64,000 nucleotides of DNA from NCBI RefSeq assembly GCF_030413635.1, contig NZ_CP129235.1:3410001-3474000 (forward strand). The letters are read 5' to 3'. Below are positions 58,515 through 64,000 of this stretch, piece after piece. This DNA comes from Planococcus shenhongbingii. GTDB lineage: Bacteria > Bacillota > Bacilli > Bacillales_A > Planococcaceae. The number at the start of each line of letters is the position of its first letter. The stretch's first letter is position 1. The notes beneath the pieces were generated by a model. It was not told the origin of the DNA and did not search any database. It saw nothing but the letters and a program-made list of their open reading frames with translations. The position numbers were made by a program, and so were the translations under genes.

Positions 58515-58587
58515 TATTTTCTAACACTCCTTTAGAAATTTTATAGTTGTACGGAAAAAGCAATGCATAAAATTCAGGTTCCTGTTT

Positions 58588-59676
58588 TTATTCTTCGGAC
58601 GAGCGTGTGGTTTGCGTGGCAAGTGTATCCCAGAATGAAATATCAGCGTCTGCAATGGAACCGTCCGCTATTGCGCGCACTGCAGCATCAAGTGTCGTAA
58701 TGGTCTGCTTAATCAGGTAGCCATTGCTTTTCTGCCCAAGGACATACGGTTCGTATTCATGGTCGGACATACCTCTCATTTCAAATAACAGCGTTGAAAT
58801 GCCATATTCTACAGCAATTCCGTTGCGGCTGATGGTTTCTGCATCGCCTCCGCTGTATTTGGCGATATGGCCCCATCCTGTAGGGTCAACGGCATTAAAG
58901 ACTACGGCGCCAAGCTGTTTGGATTTCAGTAAAACGTCCGGATCAACATTGGGAGTAGTCGGATAAAGAATAGATCCCGACACAAGCTTGCCGTCCCGCT
59001 CACTCTCTGTGCCCTGATGATGAAGGTCAATCATGTAATCAATATCGTATTTGCGCATCACGTTATTATGGAGCGCCTGGGTTTCCGGCTGTATTTTGTT
59101 GACGTGGTCGCGGTTCAAATCCACTTCACGGGCATTATAGCGCGTTAAATGGCGGTCTCCGCTGGCCACATAATCCTCCAAAGAAAAATCGACATCTCCC
59201 ATCGCTCCGTCTGCGTTGAGCATTGGCACAATCAGGATATTGACCCCGTCTGTAATCCCTTTCATTTTCCCTGTCCCTAAATGCTTGATAAATTCAAGAG
59301 CACCTTCCGTAGTCAGCTGTTCGTTGCCATGCTGCTGGGTCAAAAACAGGATGGTGGGATTTTCAGGATCCGTCAAATATTTCACCAAATATAGATCTCG
59401 CCCTTTAACGCTTTGGCCGATTACTTCCAGTTCCATATTCTTTTGCTTTCCTTCCTGTTTCTTTAAGAAATTTACCATTTCATCATACGTGTGCAAAATT
59501 GATGTGTTGATGGTTTCGTTGCCGCCATATCCTGGTCCATTGCCAACAGCTTCTGCCGTAGGGGCTGTAAACGGTGAAGCACTCAGCATTAACGCCCCGG
59601 CAACTGAAAATGCCACCAGCTTCTTCCTTGCACGATTCTGTTTCCCATCCTTCTGTTTTGTGAATCCGTTGACCAT
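58588..59676 (-). CDS. Secreted M14 family zinc carboxypeptidase
   Basis: 362 residues with GGAGTGG before the ATG. Signal peptide VAFSVAGALMLSASPFTAPT and AEAVG resembles the M28 neighbour. Zinc site QQHGNEQLTTEGALEF (HxxE, about 111-120) and DYMIDLHHQGTE supply the ligands, and RYNAREVDLNRDHVN resembles the substrate-binding NxxR of M14. The Glu in TLLFEMRGMSDHE could be the catalytic residue. The pair of exopeptidases suggests nutritional use of external peptides. Confidence 0.9.
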   Translation of the reverse strand: MVNGFTKQKDGKQNRARKKLVAFSVAGALMLSASPFTAPTAEAVGNGPGYGGNETINTSILHTYDEMVNFLKKQEGKQKNMELEVIGQSVKGRDLYLVKYLTDPENPTILFLTQQHGNEQLTTEGALEFIKHLGTGKMKGITDGVNILIVPMLNADGAMGDVDFSLEDYVASGDRHLTRYNAREVDLNRDHVNKIQPETQALHNNVMRKYDIDYMIDLHHQGTESERDGKLVSGSILYPTTPNVDPDVLLKSKQLGAVVFNAVDPTGWGHIAKYSGGDAETISRNGIAVEYGISTLLFEMRGMSDHEYEPYVLGQKSNGYLIKQTITTLDAAVRAIADGSIADADISFWDTLATQTTRSSEE

Positions 59677-59898
59677 TCATCCACCACTCCCTCTGGTTTT
59701 ATAAAAATTTTCCGGTTCTGGATGCGCGCAAAAGAAATGAACAAGCTGTCCCTCAGAAAGTTTCGCATCCCTAAGGGTTATTCATTTCAAGCTTTGTAAA
59801 ATCCTTCTAAAAAATCCAAAACAGGAATATAGTTTTGTAATATTCTATTTATTAGGGTCTTTAGGACTAATTGAATCAATGAAGCAACCCATCTAAAA

Positions 59899-59931
59899 AC
59901 CATCCGCCTCTGAAATTCAGAGGCGGATGGT
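59899..59931 (-). terminator. Terminator of the OsmC-sugar-kinase operon
   Basis: CCATCCGCCTCTGAA / TTCAGAGGCGGATGG, perfect stem; on the minus strand followed by TTTTTAG. Confidence 0.85.
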
Positions 59932-59946
59932 TTAAGTAACTGGTTA

Positions 59947-60396
59947 TTATTGGGCAATAGATATATCTGCCTGCAATTCAATCTCTACATTGCCTTTAAT
60001 TGCCCGGCTAATCATGCAGGATGACTCTGCTTTTTCAGCAAGTTTCCGAGCGAGGGAAAAATCTTTTTCCGATGCTTCTTTGTCCAGTACCAGTTTTGGT
60101 CGATGGATGATCTTTTGATACGTAAAAACGCCGTTCGTAACGTCCACGATGCCTTCAGATTCCATCGTCAGGGATTCCTTGTTCAGCTTGCTGCGCTCCA
60201 ACATAGCCGCTAGCGTAATGATGTAGCAGGTCGCTGCAGCTCCCAGCAGCATTTCATCGGGATTCGTCCCGACTCCGGGTCCGTCCATTTCCGGCGGAAT
60301 CGAAATTTCGGTTTTTAAGTTGCCTGCTTCGATTTCTCCCACATCATTGCGAAGCCCCGGCCATTGCGCTGTTAAATGAAAACTGTGTTTTGCCAA
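59947..60396 (-). CDS. OsmC family peroxiredoxin (SACOL1771-type)
   Basis: 149 residues. GPGVGTNPDEMLLGAAATCY holds the first Cys (about 57) and ESSCMISRAIKGNVEIEL the second (about 125). The PxxG-type motifs match OsmC rather than Ohr, so two distinct family members are present in the window (this one and ohr at 24926). It starts 29 bases after the sugar kinase and is probably cotranscribed. Confidence 0.9.
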   Translation of the reverse strand: MAKHSFHLTAQWPGLRNDVGEIEAGNLKTEISIPPEMDGPGVGTNPDEMLLGAAATCYIITLAAMLERSKLNKESLTMESEGIVDVTNGVFTYQKIIHRPKLVLDKEASEKDFSLARKLAEKAESSCMISRAIKGNVEIELQADISIAQ

Positions 60397-60425
60397 TTTC
60401 CTCTCCCCTTTACTATTTATGCTTA

Positions 60426-61364
60426 TTAAGACAACTCTTCTAATTCACCCAGCTTCGGCATCGCCGTAAGCGCTCCGGGTTTAGTGGTGCAAAGTGCCCC
60501 TAATTTATTGGCGAATAAGGTGCAATCAATCACTTCCGCCCTTGTTTTAGGCATCCCGTTCAAATGGATATAGCGGAGGGTCCCCGCTACAAAGGCATCT
60601 CCCGCCCCGGTTGTATCCACCGGTTGGACCGGAATGACCGGCACGTGGAAATCCTCTCCTTCAAACAAGGCATGCGTCCCGTTTTCTCCATCCGTCAACA
60701 ACACCAGCGGTATGTTGAATTTTGACAGCTGCTTTATCCCTTCTTTAACAGAATCAGTTTCCATTAAAAAAATCAATTCATCTGTTGTCAATTTCAATAT
60801 ATCAACATTTGCCAGAAATTTAAAAACAGTGTCCCGGCATTGCTCTTCGCTTTCCCATCTAAGCGGACGGATATTGACATCGAAGGAACAAAGCACTCCC
60901 TGTTCTTTTGCAAGCCGGACTGCTTCAACCGTGGTCTTCAAGGCTTCCGGATGGAACATTGTGCCCGTACACATATGAAATATACTTGCATTCTTGAATG
61001 CTTCGCCTTTCAAATCATGTGCTGCTACTTGAAGATCGGGCGTCTCATTTTCGTAATTGGCAAATATGCGATCATATTCTGGAGTAAAGTGGACATAAAC
61101 ACCGCTCACCCTTTTTTCCGGCACAATAATGGAATAGCTTAAATCGACTCCTTCTTTTTCAAGTTCTCCACGAACGAATGCAGAAGTATCATCATCTCCG
61201 GTAATGGTGATGAACTTGGAAGGCAGGCCAAGCCGGCTGACACCAGCAGCCACATTGACGGTTGCCCCTCCCAAATGCCTGTTAAATGAATCATTTTTAG
61301 TGTCTAATGCAATATAATCGACAAAAGCATCTCCATAAGTAAGGATGTGCTTTGGGTTTATCAT
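60426..61364 (-). CDS. PfkB family sugar kinase (fructokinase-like)
   Basis: 312 residues. N-terminal signature LTYGDAFVDYIALDTKND and RHLGGATVNVAAGVSRLGLP (about 29-48), C-terminal catalytic motif VDTTGAGDAFVAGTLRYIHL with the base Asp near 252. Substrate class is a ketohexose or related sugar; exact sugar unknown. TGGAGGCAATTTT upstream. Operon with OsmC. No sugar transporter gene adjacent. Confidence 0.9.
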   Translation of the reverse strand: MINPKHILTYGDAFVDYIALDTKNDSFNRHLGGATVNVAAGVSRLGLPSKFITITGDDDTSAFVRGELEKEGVDLSYSIIVPEKRVSGVYVHFTPEYDRIFANYENETPDLQVAAHDLKGEAFKNASIFHMCTGTMFHPEALKTTVEAVRLAKEQGVLCSFDVNIRPLRWESEEQCRDTVFKFLANVDILKLTTDELIFLMETDSVKEGIKQLSKFNIPLVLLTDGENGTHALFEGEDFHVPVIPVQPVDTTGAGDAFVAGTLRYIHLNGMPKTRAEVIDCTLFANKLGALCTTKPGALTAMPKLGELEELS

Positions 61365-61481
61365 AAAATTGCCTCCTGGTTTTAACGCTCAGCAGCGCTA
61401 GGTATTTAATCAGCAAATGATAGTTTCTTCACTTTGATTAAGCTTATGCATTTCATTTACTTCTTCCATTATTTCAGGCAC

Positions 61482-61490
61482 TGTTATAAT
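61482..61490 (+). promoter_or_regulatory. Extended -10 promoter of the GNAT gene
   Basis: TGTTATAAT gives an extended -10 (TG-N-TATAAT, 61482-61490), 26 bases before the start; no strong -35 is needed for such promoters. Confidence 0.55.
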
Positions 61491-61516
61491 TAAGCAAATA
61501 AAAGGAGTGATATTGC

Positions 61517-62095
61517 ATGAACCTTACGATACGTCAGGCTACGCCTGAAGATGCAGAAGCTGTAGCTCCGCTGATCATCAATGCGATCGGCGATATCGCA
61601 GCCCATATGACAGCTGAATCTGAGCCGGAAGCCATTTTGCATAAAGTCGAGGCAATGATCCGCGGCTGCAATACCCGGCACAGCCATCTTTTCACTTGGG
61701 TCGCCGAAATGGGTGAAGCCGTTGCAGGAACACTGGTACTTTATCCTGGCAGTAAAGCACAGGCACTCGATCAATACCTGATTGACCTGCTCGAAGCCGA
61801 AGGCCATCACCGGACGATTGAACCGGAAGCCCATCTTGATGAATGGTATATCGATACAGTTTCTGTATCCCCTCAATTCCAAGGGCAGAAAATCGGAACC
61901 AGACTGCTTTCTTATGCAGACCTTTTAGTTCTGAAGGCCGGTGGAGGAAAACTGTCCCTTAATGTTGACGTTGAAAAGGAAGGAGCTATTCGCTTGTATG
62001 AGCGGCTGGGCTTTGCTATTTCCGAACCCTGGACCATTATTGGCGAGCCATTCCACCATATGGTTAAGAAAGTAAGCGCCACTGCTTTGATATAA
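61517..62095 (+). CDS. GNAT family N-acetyltransferase
   Basis: 192 residues. Acetyl-CoA motif IDTVSVSPQFQGQKIGTRLL (about 114-133) and NVDVEKEGAIRLYERLGF (about 155-172). Substrate unknown. AAAGGAGTG upstream, own promoter and a shared convergent terminator; a single gene. Confidence 0.9.
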   Translation: MNLTIRQATPEDAEAVAPLIINAIGDIAAHMTAESEPEAILHKVEAMIRGCNTRHSHLFTWVAEMGEAVAGTLVLYPGSKAQALDQYLIDLLEAEGHHRTIEPEAHLDEWYIDTVSVSPQFQGQKIGTRLLSYADLLVLKAGGGKLSLNVDVEKEGAIRLYERLGFAISEPWTIIGEPFHHMVKKVSATALI

Positions 62096-62099
62096 TAAA

Positions 62100-62139
62100 A
62101 CAACTGCCGCCTCCGTTTTTTCCCGGGGCGGCAGTTGTT
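62100..62139. terminator. Bidirectional terminator between GNAT and mtnU
   Basis: ACAACTGCCGCC / GGCGGCAGTTGTT with T6 tail; serves both convergent genes. Confidence 0.87.
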
Positions 62140-62141
62140 TT

Positions 62142-62942
62142 TTATTGTTTCTTTGATGGCTGAAAGCTGCTGTATAGCGCTTCACGGCGATCTGTAAATA
62201 CCGGAATGCGCTTGCGCACTTCTTCCACTTCATCCAGATCAATGTCCGCGTAGCCGATGCCTTCTTGCATTGCCATATCCAAACGGAGTTCTCCCCATGG
62301 GGCAATAACCATTGAACTTCCGCCAAAAGCATTTTTCGGATCGCTGCCGACACGATTGACGGCGACAATAAAGCACTGGTTTTCAATTGCCCGGGCTTGC
62401 AATAAGATTTTCCAGTGATCAATACGGGCTTCTGGCCATTCAGCAGGAACGAAAATGACCTTAGCTCCGTTTAATGCCTGGGCACGGATCCACTCAGGGA
62501 AACGGATGTCATAACAAATCACCCCGCCGCAAGTCACGCCTTCCAATTCAAAAGTGCCAAGCCCATTGCCTTCTTCCAAATGAATATGTTCATCCATCAG
62601 CCCGAAACGGTGGGCTTTATCGTATTCAGATACCAGTTCTCCGTCTTTATTCACCACAAACATCGTATTATAAAAACCGCTGTCTTTTATGATTGAAACA
62701 GACCCACCGACAATATTAACCTGATTGGCTTTCGCAAATTCCTTCAGAAAGTTGACTGTGCGGTTCGAGCCGTCCGCCAGTGTTTCCAATTTTGTCAAAG
62801 CATAGCCAGTATTCCACATTTCTGGCAGTACGATTGTATCTGCCCCTTTTCTGGAAGCTTCTGCCAAGTACGCTGAAACTTGGTTAAAGTTGGCTTCCGG
62901 TTCCCCAAATACAATATCCATCTGAACACAAGCAATTCTCAT
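62142..62942 (-). CDS. mtnU: Carbon-nitrogen hydrolase, MtnU-like omega-amidase
   Basis: 266 residues with the nitrilase catalytic triad: Glu in IVLPEMWNTGY (about 42), Lys in YDKAHRFGLMDE (about 110) and Cys in GGVICYDIRFPEW (about 143). It lies divergently next to an MtnE-like aminotransferase, the same arrangement as ykrU-ykrV in B. subtilis, where the pair works in methionine salvage: the amidase hydrolyses 2-oxo-4-methylthiobutanamide-type amides left after transamination. Assignment rests on synteny plus family; no S-box is seen in the 87-base spacer. Confidence 0.85.
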   Translation of the reverse strand: MRIACVQMDIVFGEPEANFNQVSAYLAEASRKGADTIVLPEMWNTGYALTKLETLADGSNRTVNFLKEFAKANQVNIVGGSVSIIKDSGFYNTMFVVNKDGELVSEYDKAHRFGLMDEHIHLEEGNGLGTFELEGVTCGGVICYDIRFPEWIRAQALNGAKVIFVPAEWPEARIDHWKILLQARAIENQCFIVAVNRVGSDPKNAFGGSSMVIAPWGELRLDMAMQEGIGYADIDLDEVEEVRKRIPVFTDRREALYSSFQPSKKQ

Positions 62943-63029
62943 ATTTTTCTCCTCCAGTAGACAATCCTACTTAAACTCTATAAGATTTGGAGTAGAAGTG
63001 CAATTATTTAGAAAATGAGGGACGCAATC

Positions 63030-64000
63030 ATGGAATTTTCAAATCGATTACAACAATTGCCGCCACAGTTCTTCTCGAAGCTTGCGGCGAAAACAAGCGA
63101 TGCATTGGCAGAAGGCCGTGACATTATCAATCTCGGACAAGGAAATCCTGATCAGCCAACGCCGTTACATATCATCAAAGCAATGCAGGAAGCAGTAGCG
63201 GACCCGAAAAATCATAAGTACTCGCCTTTTCGCGGCATTTCGGAAATGCGCCAAGCAGCTGCTGAATTCTATAAACGCGAATATGATGTTGATATCGACC
63301 CAAATACGGAAGTTGCAGTGCTTGCCGGCACAAAAATCGGCTTAGTTGAGCTGCCGCTCGCTTTTCTAAACCCCGGCGATTTGATGCTTCTTCCTGATCC
63401 CGGATATCCTGATTATTTATCCGGTGCTCCTTTAGCGGAAGCCCAGTTTGAAACGTTCCCTCTTAAAGCGGAAAATGGTTTTTTGCCAGACTTTGCAGAA
63501 ATGCCCGAATCGGCCAAAGAACAGGCGAAACTCATCTATTTAAACTACCCGAACAACCCGACAGGCGCTGTCGCCAATCCAAGCTTTTTCGATGATACGG
63601 TAGCTTTCGCGAAAGAAAACAATATTGCAGTCATTCATGACTTTGCTTACGGAGCTGTTGGATTTGACGGGATAAAACCGCCAAGTTTTCTGCAGTCCGA
63701 AGGCGCGAAAGAAGTAGGTGTCGAAATGTACACCTTGTCGAAGACATACAATATGGCCGGATGGCGCATCGGTTTTGCAGTAGGCAATCCGAAAATTATC
63801 GAAGCGCTGAACCTGATACAGGATCATCTTTTTGCCGGTCTTTCTCCAGCCCTCCAGCTGGCAGCGGCAGAAGCACTGACAGGCGATCAGCAATGCGTCA
63901 CCAGCCTGGTCGATACTTACGAAAAACGCCGGACTGTCCTTAAGAGAGAGTGTGAGCGCATAGGCTGGAAGATTGATGCCCCGAAAGGCTCTTTCTTTGC
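63030..64000 (+). CDS. mtnE: PLP-dependent aminotransferase, MtnE-like (partial)
   Basis: The first 323 residues; the C-terminus runs past the right edge (family about 390-400). Fold-type I features: NLGQGNPDQPTPLHIIKAMQ, YLNYPNNPTGA (about 170-180) and the PLP lysine in TLSKTYNMAGWRIGFAVGNP (about 237). Start MEFSNRLQQLPPQFFSKLAA; an in-frame ATG five codons upstream is possible but GAGGG fits the chosen one. Would transaminate 2-oxo-4-methylthiobutyrate to methionine, the last step of methionine salvage; divergent from mtnU. Confidence 0.86.
   Translation, partial: MEFSNRLQQLPPQFFSKLAAKTSDALAEGRDIINLGQGNPDQPTPLHIIKAMQEAVADPKNHKYSPFRGISEMRQAAAEFYKREYDVDIDPNTEVAVLAGTKIGLVELPLAFLNPGDLMLLPDPGYPDYLSGAPLAEAQFETFPLKAENGFLPDFAEMPESAKEQAKLIYLNYPNNPTGAVANPSFFDDTVAFAKENNIAVIHDFAYGAVGFDGIKPPSFLQSEGAKEVGVEMYTLSKTYNMAGWRIGFAVGNPKIIEALNLIQDHLFAGLSPALQLAAAEALTGDQQCVTSLVDTYEKRRTVLKRECERIGWKIDAPKGSFF

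Overview
The window reads as a chromosomal segment of a low-GC Gram-positive bacterium of the Bacillales, most likely a Planococcus-like member of the Planococcaceae. Supporting signs are strong AGGAGG-type ribosome binding sites, TTG/GTG starts, SigB-type promoters, lipoteichoic-acid genes, a B. subtilis-like riboflavin operon, mtnU/mtnE order, and GC-rich intergenic repeats of the type common in Bacillales. The family-level placement is inference. No rRNA, tRNA, CRISPR array or prophage was seen.

Layout. 1-6.6 kb: a carboxylic-acid catabolic cluster (MmgE/PrpD, crotonase, HMG-CoA-lyase-like enzyme, carboxymuconolactone-decarboxylase-like protein) beside a complete TRAP transporter (dctP, dctQM); all share a palindromic operator-like sequence. 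6.7-15.8 kb: a tellurite/Ter-type stress island of three TerD proteins, TelA/YceH, YceG, and the HAD / StiP / phosphoribosyltransferase-TRSP / HpcH-like set that forms a predicted nucleoside-like metabolite module. 16.0-20.0 kb: a three-gene GT2-GtrA-YfhO cell-wall polymer glycosylation operon behind an ECF-sigma-like promoter. 20.1-26.5 kb: a general-stress neighbourhood (SOD-fold lipoprotein, SDR, YndM, Mn-catalase, Ohr, DJ-1/PfpI, small hydrophilic proteins) with four good SigB-type promoters. 26.6-30.9 kb: HtrA protease, PrsA-like foldase and a two-component system, an envelope protein-quality set. 31.2-35.5 kb: GTPase, LTA-synthase-type sulfatase, histidine phosphatase, DUF421. 35.6-38.6 kb: riboflavin operon ribE-ribBA-ribH behind an FMN riboswitch that carries a repeat in its variable stem; ribD is missing. 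38.7-41.5 kb: CHY zinc finger, repeat elements, a 1,469-bp IS3-family element and a GNAT gene. 41.5-51.2 kb: broken Nudix gene, metallophosphoesterase, HEPN-like/CBS protein, VOC protein, a GntR-controlled ABC operon, MgtC, MsrA, an isoaspartyl-methyltransferase-like protein, CtaG and DUF2243. 51.4-52.7 kb: three adjacent decayed genes. 52.9-64 kb: HMA-like protein, topoisomerase III, RCK_C membrane protein, two secreted metallopeptidases, OsmC, sugar kinase, GNAT and the divergent mtnU/mtnE pair (mtnE cut by the window edge).

Most interesting points. Intergenic repeats sit in regulatory RNA structures: one in the variable stem of the FMN riboswitch, one inside the yndM terminator with an 11-bp direct duplication, and one flanked by two 32-nt copies of a terminator. 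An IS3 copy has in turn entered the loop of one of those terminators and regenerates the stop codon of the neighbouring gene. Other points are the shared operator of the TRAP/catabolic cluster, the HEPN-like/CBS fusion, the ligand-less SOD-fold lipoprotein and the ribD-less riboflavin operon. I did not find a clearly new multi-gene system; the Ter-associated metabolic module is the nearest to an incompletely understood one.
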